Source: FEB-25 sp963822175
Lineage (GTDB): Bacteria; Chloroflexota; Anaerolineae; Anaerolineales; UBA4823
Reading direction: 5' to 3'
NCBI GenBank assembly: GCA_963822175.1
Contig: CAWGGJ010000005.1
Coordinates: 360,502 to 424,501, forward strand
Length of the DNA stretch: 64,000 bases
Below, one piece after another: positions 1 through 8,739 of the stretch; the stretch's first letter is position 1; every line of letters begins with the position of its first letter. The notes under the pieces were generated by a model, which saw nothing but the letters and a program-made list of their open reading frames with translations, ran no database searches and was not told the DNA's origin. Both the position numbers and the translations under genes were made by a program.

Positions 1-1
1 G

Positions 2-232
2 GTGCGGGATGAGGCGCATCGCTTTGCCATCACCGCTCACCGTAGCCGACGCGATAAGGCTGGAGTAGCTTCCGTCCTTGACTCGATCCCCGGCATTGGT
101 CCTTCCCGGCGTAGAGCCCTGCTGGCTCATTTCGGTAGTATTGATGCCATCCGGGAGGCACCGATCGAGGAGATCAAGGCGGTCAAGGGGATGAACGCCA
201 AGCTGGCCCAGGTGGTGAAAGAAAATTTATAG
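2..232 (+). CDS. uvrC: Excinuclease ABC subunit C, C-terminal end (partial)
   Basis: This is the 3' end of UvrC, the nuclease subunit that makes the dual incision during nucleotide excision repair in the cytoplasm. The visible 76 residues begin with RDEAHRFAI and continue into the tandem helix-hairpin-helix DNA-binding tail (IPGIGPSRRRALLAHFGS, then VKGMNAKLAQ), which is the normal C-terminus of the family. The 5' part lies outside the window, so the apparent first codon is not a true start. A diverged second copy of the last ~40 codons lies about 1.1 kb downstream (1365-1487). The residue match to the family tail is strong. Confidence 0.9.
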   Translation: MRDEAHRFAITAHRSRRDKAGVASVLDSIPGIGPSRRRALLAHFGSIDAIREAPIEEIKAVKGMNAKLAQVVKENL

Positions 233-409
233 GCTTCACTCCGATTAATAACCCAAGATTTGATTGCCATTTTTATATACAGTCCAAAACGTTCCTTATG
301 CTAGAATAGGTAGGTAGACTCTTTGACTATCTACAACGAATTTAGCTTCTATCCAAAGATGCGAATTCATTGACTTAGTAGAAATGTCACATGAAGAAAG
401 GAGTAATTT

Positions 410-894
410 ATGGAATTCGCTTTTTCGGATGAGGAATTTGAACAGAGACTTAACCAACAAAAATTGATCACGAAAAACTATGTGGACAAAGCTTTTAATT
501 ATTGGCTTGAGGATCGTGATGATTACCGCGTGCCTTTTCCACAGTACATGCTTGATGAACTTCAAGAATGCACCTTACGCCTGTTTCTTGAATGGACATT
601 CCAAATCGATGATCAAGATTCAATCACTGCCGAATTGCTGAGTGAGAAATTTAATGAGATTATTCAGATGGTAGGGTTATCATTGCGCGAACTGATGAAG
701 AGCGCCTTACTATCCAGTATCCTGACCTGCCCAGACTTGGAGATCCAGTTCATTTTCATTCGTCAGAATCGGAATGCCGTGGGACCGTAATTCAACGTGA
801 ACTGGTTGATGATGAAGGTAAAATGGCGCTACACGTACAAGTCCAATTAGATACTGGCGAGGAATATGAGACATGGTTCGATTTAGAAGATTAA
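410..894 (+). pseudogene. Frameshifted gene of unknown function
   Basis: I do not recognise this family. The start is supported by an AAGGAG box about 6 nt before ATG 410. The first frame gives an acidic, apparently helical segment (MEFAFSDEEFEQRL to NEIIQMVG), then runs to a stop at 788-790. From about 670-700 the +2 frame takes over with clearly protein-like sequence (TDEERLTIQYPDL, then GKMALHVQVQLDTGEEYETW) and ends at TAA 892-894. One indel near 665-700 would join both parts into a single ~161-residue acidic cytoplasmic protein. It has no signal peptide or membrane segment. It is either a recent pseudogene or an assembly indel; the region around the break is not a long homopolymer. Confidence 0.6.
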
Positions 895-1015
895 GCTTTT
901 ATGCAGATCTTCGGACTAGTGGCTTTGAGCAGGAACAACCCTGAGGCCAGGGTGAAGTAAACCAATTTGTTGAAAGCCTGGGAAGTATACGAACAATAAA
1001 GGAGAGAATTTCGGG

Positions 1016-1156
1016 ATGTTAATCGTCGAAATCAAGGATAAAGATGGCAAGACAGTAAAGTTAATCACCGCCAACCCAAAAACATTCAAGACCGGTTCTC
1101 GTGGTTTTTATGGGATGGATAAAGCTGAAATTGATGGCAAAAGGTACCAGATTTAA
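1016..1156 (+). CDS. Small protein of unknown function (46 aa), possibly truncated
   Basis: A short ORF (MLIVEIKDKDGKTVKLITA... to KRYQI) starts 9 nt after an AAGGAGAG ribosome-binding site, which makes translation plausible. The sequence is Lys-rich, with a DGK turn and a KTFKTGSRGFYGMDKAEIDG core that suggests a small beta-rich fold. No function can be named. Past the TAA the same frame stays open to 1222 and begins FQAVEIGSK, which reads like a natural continuation. The TAA could therefore be a recent nonsense change that removed about 20 residues. It is too short for most gene finders' default limits. Confidence 0.5.
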   Translation: MLIVEIKDKDGKTVKLITANPKTFKTGSRGFYGMDKAEIDGKRYQI

Positions 1157-1364
1157 TTTCAAGCGGTTGAAATAGGTTCCAAGACCCGGGTTGGTGGAGA
1201 CACAGAAGAGCGATCCACGTAGGATTTTACAACGCCTGGTCGCTGTAGCGATCAAGCGGCTGCACGCACGAATTAACTTTAACTGGTCTGACTCAGTGCG
1301 CGTTCCTTTATAACACCATCAATAAACTTGCACAGCATGCTGATTTTGGAGCTAATCAATTCAA
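1157..1364. other. Intergenic, no gene seen
   Basis: Apart from the in-frame extension of the 46-residue ORF up to 1222, no coding signal, hairpin or RNA gene is apparent here. Confidence 0.4.
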
Positions 1365-1487
1365 CCGGCAGGCCCGCTGGTGCACATCGGCAACATCAAT
1401 GGCAACCGCGAAGCTCCGGTGGAGGAGATCAAGGCAGTGAAGGGGATGAACGAAAAGCAGGCCGCGTTGGTGAAAGAGGATATATAA
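1365..1487 (+). pseudogene. Decayed second copy of the uvrC 3' end
   Basis: In one frame this stretch reads REAPVEEIKAVKGMNEKQ and ends KEDI before TAA 1485-1487. That matches the true UvrC tail (REAPIEEIKAVKGMNAKL, then KENL before its stop) almost residue for residue. The nucleotide similarity extends upstream to the CCGGC at 1365, matching the RRALLAHFGS codons of uvrC in diverged form (GPLVHIGNIN). No start codon, ribosome-binding site or upstream UvrC domains are present, so it is a fragment left by a duplication or by recombination with a related uvrC. Confidence in the homology is high; the mechanism is unknown. Confidence 0.7.
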
Positions 1488-1504
1488 AAAAAATCGGACT
1501 GAGG

Positions 1505-1595
1505 TTGCGATAGAAGTTATGCTTCAAAGCTTGCACCCACTCGATGGCTTGATAGCAGTTGGAATCAATCAAGACTTGACCCGGTTTTAAAGGTA
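1505..1595 (-). other. Possible remnant coding fragment
   Basis: On the minus strand about 30 codons are open and read protein-like (KPGQVLIDSNCYQAIEW, then LKHNFYRNL). There is no start codon with a ribosome-binding site and the frame does not extend into a full gene. It may be debris of a lost gene. The family is not recognised. Confidence 0.2.
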
Positions 1596-1641
1596 AATTA
1601 TTAATGTTTTACGTGTATAATCGGTAACCTAGGAGCAAGAT

Positions 1642-1764
1642 ATGGCAAAAAAGAAAGAACCCTCCAAAGGACAGCAGCGCTCAATGCGAACCCAGCAAAT
1701 CGTAATGGGTGTGATCGGCGTGATGATCATCCTGGCGATGGTCCTGTCACTGGTTTCACGATAA
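1642..1764 (+). CDS. Small single-pass membrane protein (40 aa)
   Basis: A 40-residue protein begins MAKKKEPSKGQQRSMRTQQ, a highly basic N-terminus, followed by one hydrophobic helix (IVMGVIGVMIILAMVLSLV) and a short SR tail. This is a typical single-span inner-membrane microprotein with the positive end predicted inside. An AGGAG box lies 6 nt upstream of ATG 1642, and a TATAAT hexamer at 1616-1621 could be its -10 element; no clear -35 is seen. The function is unknown. It is followed by an inverted repeat and the fhs terminator. Confidence 0.6.
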   Translation: MAKKKEPSKGQQRSMRTQQIVMGVIGVMIILAMVLSLVSR

Positions 1765-1851
1765 TTAGATCCGTGTAATCCTTTCGATTTAACACTAGAT
1801 CAGCTGGAATTCAGTCGAATAATTATGTGGTTAAATAATTAAGGACTGACA

Positions 1852-1919
1852 TAATCTGGCCTAAGCCTGCCCATGAAAGCTGAACGATCGATGGTGTGAT
1901 CTTACCCTCGGCCAGATTA
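1852..1919. repeat. 10-bp inverted repeat with long loop
   Basis: TAATCTGGCC (1852-1861) and GGCCAGATTA (1910-1919) are perfect inverse complements separated by 48 bp. They lie in the 3' intergenic region between the 40-residue membrane protein and fhs. There is no T-tract. Role unknown. Confidence 0.35.
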
Positions 1920-1954
1920 ATCATATAGCATCCAATTTACACAATAGCAGCCAT

Positions 1955-1991
1955 TAAAATAAAAGTGGGCGATCCTGGTGGTCGCCCACTT
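1955..1991 (-). terminator. Rho-independent terminator of fhs
   Basis: A 10-bp perfect stem (AAGTGGGCGA 1963-1972 with TCGCCCACTT 1982-1991) is followed, on the minus strand, by TTTTATTTTAAT. It lies 16 bp past the fhs stop codon. Confidence 0.85.
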
Positions 1992-2007
1992 GAGTTATTT
2001 CTTATGG

Positions 2008-3927
2008 TTAGAACAGGCCCAACACTCGCCCGGTTTCCAGGTCCAGGTCCACGTCATAGAAGACCGGTCGAGTCGGCAAGCCAGGCATGGTGCGCATCTC
2101 GCCCAGCAGCGGGTATAGGAAGCCTGCACCCACTGAAGCACGGATGTCGCGGATGGGGATCTTATATCCCTTGGGTACACCCTTCAGGCTCGGGTCATGG
2201 CTCAGGCTGAGGTGCGTCTTGGCCATGCACAGCGGGAGCTTGTTGAAGCCCAACCGGTTGTAGAGCTCGATCTTGCGCTCAGCTTCCGGTGAATATTCCA
2301 CACCGTCTGCGCCATAGATCTGGGTGCAGATGGTCTCGATCTTCTCTTTGATCGACATCTCGAGTGGATAGAGGAACTTGAAGTTGGTCGGTTTTTCACA
2401 GGCCGCAACAACAGCCTCTGCCAGTTGGATGGCACCTTTTCCGCCCTCCATCCAGTGTCGACACACCACTGCGTCTTCCGCACCCGCCTCAATGGCTGCC
2501 TGGCGGATGAGATCCACCTCGGCATCGGTGTCGTCTTTAAATGAGTTGACCGCCACCACCACATTCACCCCATATTTCTTGGCGTTGCGGATGTGGTGCT
2601 GCATATTTCCCAGGCCCGCCTTCAGCAGGTCCAGGTTCTCGGTGGTGTATGCGTGGTCCAGCGGCTTACCTGCCACCACCCTGGGGCCACCGCCATGCAT
2701 TTTCAGCGCACGCACGGTCGAGACCAATACCACAACCTGTGGGATCAAACCTGAGGTGCGGCATTTGATATCAAAGAATTTCTCCATTCCAATATCAGCG
2801 CCAAAGCCTGATTCGGTTACCACGTAATCCGCCAGCTTGAGGGCAATGCGGTCAGCGATGATCGAGTTCTGCCCGTGGGCAATATTGGCAAACGGTCCTG
2901 CATGGACGAATACCGGTGTGCCTTCCAAGGACTGCATCAGGTTGGGCATGATGGCATCCTTCATCAGGACGGTCATGGCTCCAGCCACACCCAGGTCTTC
3001 AGCGGTAATGGCATCTCCTGCCTTGCTGGTCCCAATCACGATATTTCCCATGCGGTCGCGCATGTCTGCCAGGTCCTTGGTCAGTGCCAGGATGGCCATG
3101 ATCTCGCTGGCAACGGTGATGTCAAAACCTGTCTGGCGCTCATTGCCGGCTTCTTCTGGCCCCTGCCCAACGGTGATGGTGCGCAGGAGGCGGTCGTTGG
3201 TGTCCACCACACGGCGGAAGGTGATGTTGGCCGGGTCAATATCCAACCGGGCAAAGCGCTTGCGCTCTTCAGGGGTCAGATCGTTCGGGTCAGTCTTGTT
3301 GATTCCCAGTTTCTTCAGCCGGCGTAGCATGGAAATGGAGAACCGGCGGGCACCCTGCTTATCGGGTGGGCAGAGAGCGTTGAATAACTTCTCGTCGTCT
3401 GGAGTTGCTCTTTCGTGCAGCAAGCGGGCATCGATGGCCGCTGCCAGAAGGTTATTGGCTGCTGTAATGGCGTGGATGTCACCCGTCAGGTGCAGATTGA
3501 AGTCTTCCATGGGGATCACCTGGCTATACCCACCACCCGCAGCGCCGCCTTTGATGCCAAATGTCGGACCCTGGGAAGGTTGACGGATGCAAGTGAATAC
3601 ATTCTTGCCCAGGAATGCCCCAAGTGCCTGGCTGAGACCCATCATGGTTGTGCTCTTGCCCTCACCGAGCGGGGTTGGGGTGATCGCCGTGACGTCTATG
3701 TATTTTCCATCCGGTGCATCCTTGAGGCGATCCAGCACGCTCAGGCGGATTTTGGCTTTAAACTCACCGTGATATTCAAGCTCCTCAGGCAGAAGACCAA
3801 CTTCCTCTGCGATCACCGAGATGGGTTTGAGTGTGGCTTCCTGAGCAATATCGATATCCGATGGAACAGGGAATCTTAAATTAAGCTTCGATGGGGTAAA
3901 CTTACGTGAACCACCTTTTGGACTCAT
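2008..3927 (-). CDS. fhs: Formate--tetrahydrofolate ligase
   Basis: Catalyses ATP-dependent ligation of formate to tetrahydrofolate, giving 10-formyl-THF, in cytoplasmic one-carbon metabolism. The 639-residue product carries the ATP-binding loop TPLGEGKS at residues 85-92, followed by the family blocks GPTFGIKGGAAGGGYSQV, NLHLTGDIHAITAANNLLAA and FANIAHGQNS. It is longer than the ~556-residue form common in Firmicutes because of an N-terminal extension and an insert near residues 195-235. The start is supported by AAGGAGG about 8 nt upstream. It lies downstream of elp3 on the same strand with a 118-bp gap that holds its own promoter candidate. It could serve a Wood-Ljungdahl methyl branch or simply purine and serine/glycine metabolism; no other pathway gene is in the window. 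Confidence 0.95.
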   Translation of the reverse strand: MSPKGGSRKFTPSKLNLRFPVPSDIDIAQEATLKPISVIAEEVGLLPEELEYHGEFKAKIRLSVLDRLKDAPDGKYIDVTAITPTPLGEGKSTTMMGLSQALGAFLGKNVFTCIRQPSQGPTFGIKGGAAGGGYSQVIPMEDFNLHLTGDIHAITAANNLLAAAIDARLLHERATPDDEKLFNALCPPDKQGARRFSISMLRRLKKLGINKTDPNDLTPEERKRFARLDIDPANITFRRVVDTNDRLLRTITVGQGPEEAGNERQTGFDITVASEIMAILALTKDLADMRDRMGNIVIGTSKAGDAITAEDLGVAGAMTVLMKDAIMPNLMQSLEGTPVFVHAGPFANIAHGQNSIIADRIALKLADYVVTESGFGADIGMEKFFDIKCRTSGLIPQVVVLVSTVRALKMHGGGPRVVAGKPLDHAYTTENLDLLKAGLGNMQHHIRNAKKYGVNVVVAVNSFKDDTDAEVDLIRQAAIEAGAEDAVVCRHWMEGGKGAIQLAEAVVAACEKPTNFKFLYPLEMSIKEKIETICTQIYGADGVEYSPEAERKIELYNRLGFNKLPLCMAKTHLSLSHDPSLKGVPKGYKIPIRDIRASVGAGFLYPLLGEMRTMPGLPTRPVFYDVDLDLETGRVLGLF

Positions 3928-3978
3928 TGCAAACTTCCTCCTTGATCAATTTTGATGGTAAATATCTGGAATTCAGCC

Positions 3979-4007
3979 ATTGTATTTTGACAAAAAAATC
4001 ACTCCAA
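3979..4007 (-). promoter_or_regulatory. Candidate sigma-70-type promoter of fhs
   Basis: On the minus strand, TTGGAG (4002-4007) and TACAAT (3979-3984) are separated by exactly 17 bp, about 50 bp before the fhs start. The -35 is a partial match; the -10 is good. Confidence 0.45.
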
Positions 4008-4045
4008 TGCAAGGGACGCTTATCCCCCTCTATATGTGCCAAGTG

Positions 4046-5644
4046 TCACAAGTTATTTAATGATTTTACGAGGTAGAGAGTGCCACGCTTAAACCCGCGC
4101 TCAAGATAATAAAGCCTGGTACCCACGGCAGAAATGACCGCCAGCCGATCAAATCCATGCTGTCTGGCAATTTGCTCCGCTCTTTGCAGCAGCTCCGTTC
4201 CCAAACCCGTATGTTGGGCAGCTCCACTCTGCTCTTCCCCCACCAGAAGGGATTGACCAAAGACATGCACCTCGCGAATAATGGCAGCCCCGGCCAGGTC
4301 ATCCAGGCCCGTGGAGGGTGAAGCCTCGCCCGGTAAAGATAAACGCAGAAACGCCGCCAGGGAGTCATCCGGGGTGACATAAGAGAGAAAATGCTCCTCT
4401 GCTCCCCCAGCCGGGTAAACCAGGTCATCCAGTCGAAGATCATCTGCCCGGACCGATTGTTTCCTCACTTCACGGCAGCGGATGCACTGGCATCGGGTGC
4501 CCCTGCGCTTCAGCTCATGCTGTACATCCAGGCGCAGGCTGGTGCGCTTGTTACCTTGCACTACATTCACCGAAGGGATGTCGCGCACTACGCGGTTCAC
4601 ACGGCAGTAGCGCGGGATAGTCGGTTTAATATCAGCGATCAGCTCGATCAGCTGCTCTGTCGTGTAAGGGATGTACTCCCCACGTTGCCAGACTGCATAC
4701 AGGTCACTATTAGCCAATAATTGGGTCGGATAGATTTTGATCTCATCGGGGCACAGGTCATCCCACAGGCGTGAAAAGTCTACCCGATCTGAGTCAAGCG
4801 TTGCCCCCAACAGGTTGGGCATCCAATGCAACACGATTTTAAAACCCGCCGCACGTAACAGTGCCGTTGCCCGGTGTGTCTCCGCCACGCTATGCCCGCG
4901 CAGGTTCAACTCAAGGATGTGGTCGTCCAGGCTTTGCGCACCCATCTGCAGCTTGGTTACCCCCAGCTTGCGCAGCCAGGCCAACTCTGCTGGGGTGATG
5001 TCTGGTGGTCGAGTTTCGATGACCAGACCGACATTGCGATTTGACGCAGTCTCGTTGAGCAATTGCGCTTCTTCCAGGCTGTCAGACTCCACACCATTTA
5101 ATGCATCAAAACAGCGTTTGATGTACCATTCGTGATAATCACGGCGATAGGCACACCACGAACCACCCAGGATAAGCAGCTCCACCTTATCCGTCGGGTG
5201 CCCGACCGCTTGCAAGCCCTGCAAGCGGCTGGATACCTGACCGAATGGGTCAAAGTTATGTTCCACCCCGCGTCGCGCCCCGGGTTCATCCGGTAGATAG
5301 CTTTTAGGCATGCGCACGTCAGTCGGGCAAAAGATACACTTCCCTGGGCATGGGTAAGGCTTGGTCAGCACAGTCACAGTAGCCACACCGGAAAGTGTAC
5401 GAATAGGCTTCATGCGGATACGCTCGAGCAGACCCGGGTCAGGTGGCCAATCGCCCGCCTCGACCATCCCGCGATAGGCTGCCACCAGCACATGCTTGGC
5501 CAGGTAGCCGCCCTGCGGGTTGGGGTGCCGGCGCAGTGCCTTCTCCAAGGATGCTCCACGCCGAACTTCTTCCAGGATTACGCGCGCCTGGAGCAGCATC
5601 TCAGGTGTATATTGTTGCGACTTTACCCAATTTTCTCGATCCAT
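4046..5644 (-). CDS. Elp3-family radical SAM / GNAT tRNA uridine-34 modification enzyme
   Basis: A 532-residue bacterial homologue of Elp3, the radical SAM plus acetyltransferase protein that starts carboxymethyl-type modification of wobble uridine in tRNA. The radical SAM cluster motif is C99-x3-C103-x2-C106 (PYPCPGKCIFCP), followed by the conserved MPKSYLPDEPGARR and ELLILGGSW blocks. The C-terminal ~140 residues form the GNAT domain (LREVHVFGQSL-like strand, HTGLGTELLQRAEQIA acetyl-CoA loop, GTRLYYLERGF). Both domains are intact and the length matches the family. The start overlaps no gene, and a 58-bp gap separates it from the divergent methyltransferase. No other Elongator subunit is nearby, as expected for prokaryotic Elp3. 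Confidence 0.88.
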   Translation of the reverse strand: MDRENWVKSQQYTPEMLLQARVILEEVRRGASLEKALRRHPNPQGGYLAKHVLVAAYRGMVEAGDWPPDPGLLERIRMKPIRTLSGVATVTVLTKPYPCPGKCIFCPTDVRMPKSYLPDEPGARRGVEHNFDPFGQVSSRLQGLQAVGHPTDKVELLILGGSWCAYRRDYHEWYIKRCFDALNGVESDSLEEAQLLNETASNRNVGLVIETRPPDITPAELAWLRKLGVTKLQMGAQSLDDHILELNLRGHSVAETHRATALLRAAGFKIVLHWMPNLLGATLDSDRVDFSRLWDDLCPDEIKIYPTQLLANSDLYAVWQRGEYIPYTTEQLIELIADIKPTIPRYCRVNRVVRDIPSVNVVQGNKRTSLRLDVQHELKRRGTRCQCIRCREVRKQSVRADDLRLDDLVYPAGGAEEHFLSYVTPDDSLAAFLRLSLPGEASPSTGLDDLAGAAIIREVHVFGQSLLVGEEQSGAAQHTGLGTELLQRAEQIARQHGFDRLAVISAVGTRLYYLERGFKRGTLYLVKSLNNL

Positions 5645-5702
5645 ACCCGAATTTATCGACCTGCAATTTCAATAAGCTATAATACTCGTGGATTTAAACA
5701 CG

Positions 5703-6414
5703 ATGAATCCTACCACGCTTTCGCGTCTGCTCGAGCTCAACCGGCAATTCTACAAGGACTTTGCACTGCAGTTCTCCGCCACGCGGCAACGTCTTCAGCC
5801 AGGGGTGTTGCGCATCCTGGAAGGGATCAGCCCGGAGGATGACTTGCTGGATTTAGGCTGCGGTAACGGTGAGCTGGCCCACGAGCTCGCCCGTTGTGGT
5901 CATGCCGGTTCCTACACCGGGTTGGATTTCTCCCCAACTTTACTTGAGCAGGCTTCCGCCAACCAGCCACCCAATTTCCGCTTCGTTCAGGCAGACCTGT
6001 CTTCTCCGGATTGGGATGCAGCCGTTATCTGGAAACCTTTATGATGCCGTCCTGTTGTTTGCCGTCCTGCATCACATTCCCGGGGTTGAGTTGCGCCAGC
6101 AGGTGATAAGCAAGGTGAAAGCGTTGCTTGCACCTAATGGACGCTTTGTCCACTCGGAGTGGCAGTTCCTCAACAGCCCGCGCCTGGTAAGCCGCATCCA
6201 GCCCTGGGAAGCAATCGGGTTATCCCAAAGCGATGTTGACCCCGGAGATTATTTGTTGGACTGGCGCCAGGGTGGCCAGGGATTGCGTTATGTGCATTAC
6301 TTCTCTGAAGACGAGCTGAAGCGGCTGGCTGAAGCAGCTGGATTTGAGGTCAAAGAGAGCTTCCTTTCTGATGGAGAAAACGGCCGCCTGGGCTTATACC
6401 AGGTGTGGCAGTAA
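5703..6414 (+). pseudogene. SAM-dependent class I methyltransferase, frameshifted
   Basis: The first frame (from ATG 5703; an in-frame GTG lies at 5688) encodes the Rossmann SAM-binding motif LLDLGCGNGELAHELA and the acidic strand GLDFSP, and stops at 6042-6044. The rest of the enzyme continues in the next frame with NLYDAVLLFAVLHHIPG (motif IV and following), NGRFVHSEWQF and the C-terminal YFSEDELKRLAEAAGFEV, ending at TAA 6412-6414. A single indel near 6010-6016 explains the break. Rejoined, it is a ~236-residue methyltransferase of unknown substrate. A TATAAT hexamer (5678-5683) lies 19 bp before ATG 5703 in the gap shared with elp3. It is either a recent pseudogene or an assembly error. 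Confidence 0.75.
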
Positions 6415-6507
6415 GAGAGTTGATCACTCCACATCAATGGATATAACCGTGGCTAGGTGCGATAGTGCTAGAATTAAAGCCCAAGTAGATTAAGGAGGCA
6501 TATCCGT

Positions 6508-6781
6508 ATGGATAACAAAATAGATCGTGAGCTTCTCCAACAACTTCATGATGAAATCAATAAAACCCAGACCGTTGACGATAAGGGCAAAGAGCTGCTG
6601 CGCGACCTTGATGGCGATATTCGTGAATTACTGGAGAGATCGGAGGAACACCCAGGAACAGGTGCATTCCTCCATCATTCAAACCCTGGAAAGCACAGTC
6701 AGCCATTTTGAAGTCACCCACCCTGAGCTGACGGTACTGGTCTCCAAGCTGCTGGCTACGCTGAGCAACGCCGGTATTTGA
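6508..6781 (+). pseudogene. DUF4404-family protein, frameshifted
   Basis: The N-terminal frame reads MDNKIDRELLQQLHDEIN, then GKELLRDLDGDIRELLERSEE. This pattern of a Leu-rich helix followed by the ELLRDL/DIRELLERSEE segment is typical of DUF4404 proteins. After about 6645-6655 the family C-terminus continues in the next frame (QTLESTVSHFEVTHPELTVL to LATLSNAGI) and stops at 6779-6781. Rejoined, the protein would be about 90 residues, the usual family size. An AAGGAGG box sits about 9 nt before ATG 6508. Function of the family is unknown. The gene lies between two other frameshifted genes on the same strand. Confidence 0.7.
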
Positions 6782-6815
6782 TCCACGTAAAACCTGCTTC
6801 AATGAAGGGATTAGC

Positions 6816-7647
6816 ATGAAATATGGAGCCGCATTACCTTATGGCAGTGCGCGTGCCGCTGCCAACCTTGCCCAACTCGCCGAGCAATCCGGCTGGGATG
6901 GCGTCTTCCTGGGTGATGCCATCTGGCTGGAAGACCCGATGATCTGCCTGGCAGCCGCCGCCATGACCACCAGCCGCATTCGCCTGGGCACCATGGTCGT
7001 GCCTGTACCCCTTCGCCGCCCATGGAAGCTGGCCAGTGAGTCGGTCGCGTTGGACCATCTGTCCAATGGTCGCCTGACGCTGGGTTTGGGTGCCGGAGCA
7101 GTGTGGATGGGCTGGCAGGCTTTTCCGGATGAAGTGACCGATACCAAAATCCGGGCAGAGATGCTTGACGAAACCATTGACATCCTTGACCTGCTCTACC
7201 AGCGTAAACCTTTTGATTATGATGGCAGGCATTACCACCTCAAGCTGACCGCAATTGGACCCGATGTACTACCCTCCAAAACCCATCCAGCAGCCGCGCA
7301 TTCCCCTGTGGGTGCCGGGTATCTGGCCACGGATGAAGTCCATGCGGCGTATCCTCAAATGCGACGGTCTGTTCTCGCAGAAAATGAATTCAAAGGGTGA
7401 GTTCGAGCAAGTCACCCCGGATGACCTGCGCCAGATGAAAGCCTACATCGATGCCAACCGTACTCTGACCACCCCCTTTGATTATGTGGCTGAAGGCAAA
7501 ACCGACAGGCTTGATCCATCAAAAGATAAGGAAAAGCTCCAGGAGTGGGCTGATGCTGGTGCCACCTGGTGGGTGGAAGGCCTGTGGGAAGCCACACAGG
7601 AGCAGGCTGCTGCTCGCTTACAGAAGGGACCACCGAGGCTGGAATGA
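6816..7647 (+). pseudogene. Luciferase-like (LLM class) flavin-dependent oxidoreductase, frameshifted
   Basis: The first frame gives the LLM TIM-barrel start (MKYGAALPYG, WDGVFLGDAIW, SRIRLGTMVVP, VALDHLSNGRLTLGLGAG) and runs through EMLDETIDILDLL to about 7257. There the reading shifts by +1 to LDPMYYPPKPIQQPRIPLWV, a conserved continuation, and proceeds to TGA 7645-7647. Rejoined, the length (~277 residues) is right for an F420- or FMN-dependent LLM enzyme. The substrate cannot be inferred. ATG 6816 follows a weak AAGGGATTAGC leader. The 3' end overlaps the next gene by ATGA, suggesting a translationally coupled pair before decay. Confidence 0.8.
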
Positions 7648-8739
7648 CAAACTTTAATGGATTACCCCGCAAGCGGTTTCTTGAATTACTGGCATTGGTA
7701 CCTGCAGCCTTGATGCTGGAAGCATGTGCCAAAGCTTTTGGAGTTAACGTTACTGCTACTTTTAGTCCTTCTGAAACAGCCACACCATCCAATACGCCCC
7801 AGCCAACAAATACAATCAGACCTTCTGATACACCCAAACCAACCAATACACCTACGCCTACAAACACACCAACCGAAACACCAACCAATACACCAGTAAA
7901 TCCAGCATTGGAGATAGCAAGAAGTCTGGGGTATGAGAACTGCCCGGACTGTGCTTTGGTTAGTGACCCCGGAGTAAATACGGATGGTTTACTGACCAGC
8001 CAAACAGAAGGGGTGTTGGGATATTATGATTACAATAACGAAAAATGGACATCAACTGCAGGGTGGAAAGAGGCGATTACCGCAAGGATTGGGAATAATT
8101 GGAGTGATTACCTGGTACCCGCTGTGCAATCAGCTGGTCCAAGGTATATATTTTTTTTAGTAACTGATGGAGAACTTTTGACACAACCATTTCAGGTAAC
8201 TAAAAAAACAGGAGAGCTATTAGCAACGTCCAGAGTCAGCGTCAGGGGATTTTATTTGGATGGAGCTAGTAACCTTCAATCAATTGTTTTTCCACAGTTG
8301 GTTACGTTACCAAACGGAGCATTGTATAGTATTTATGGAGGAAATTATCGGGATTTAACCAGAATCAGTTAGGTGAGTTATTAAGAGATTTACCAAGATA
8401 TTTTAATGGTGGATACAGAGGATTGATAACTTATGCTTCCATGATGCCCGATATGCAACAATATATTAATTTTGAATCAGGCAAATATGGTTATATCGGT
8501 GACGAGCAAAGTTATTATTTTTCATTAGTAAGTGATTTTAATCAGAGTTGGGCACAGGAACTGGGGCGATTTTATCAGGATGGTACACCACCGGGGAGGA
8601 TATTATTTCCTGCGAAAATCCCTTTTGGGGGGTGGATCCTGTGGGCTTGCCAGATAATTAGCTCTGCTATCGTCAGTAATTGTGCTAGAAGCCTGACGCC
8701 ATTAACATCGGTTAGCATGGACTACAGGTTGGAAAAATA
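7644..8739 (+). pseudogene. Exported Thr/Pro-linker lipoprotein, multiply frameshifted
   Basis: It starts in an ATGA overlap with the preceding oxidoreductase. The N-terminus (RKRFLELLALVPAALMLEAC) is a lipoprotein signal with a lipobox-like LEAC, so the mature protein should be membrane-anchored outside. A low-complexity linker of TNTP/TPTN repeats follows (about residues 40-90), then a globular domain (DYNNEKWTSTAGWKEAITAR). The frame ends at 8372, but the next frame continues smoothly (NQNQLGELLRDLPRYFNGG, then GLITYASMMPDMQQYINF). A further shift near 8600 is likely, because another frame reads NPFWGVDPVGLPDN. At least two indels are needed, so this looks decayed. Domain family not recognised. 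Confidence 0.6.

Noticed and set aside
1576..1621. TTGACC (1576) with TATAAT (1616) as a promoter for the 40-residue protein
   Set aside because: Spacing is about 34 bp, far from 17; only the -10 is retained as a possibility.
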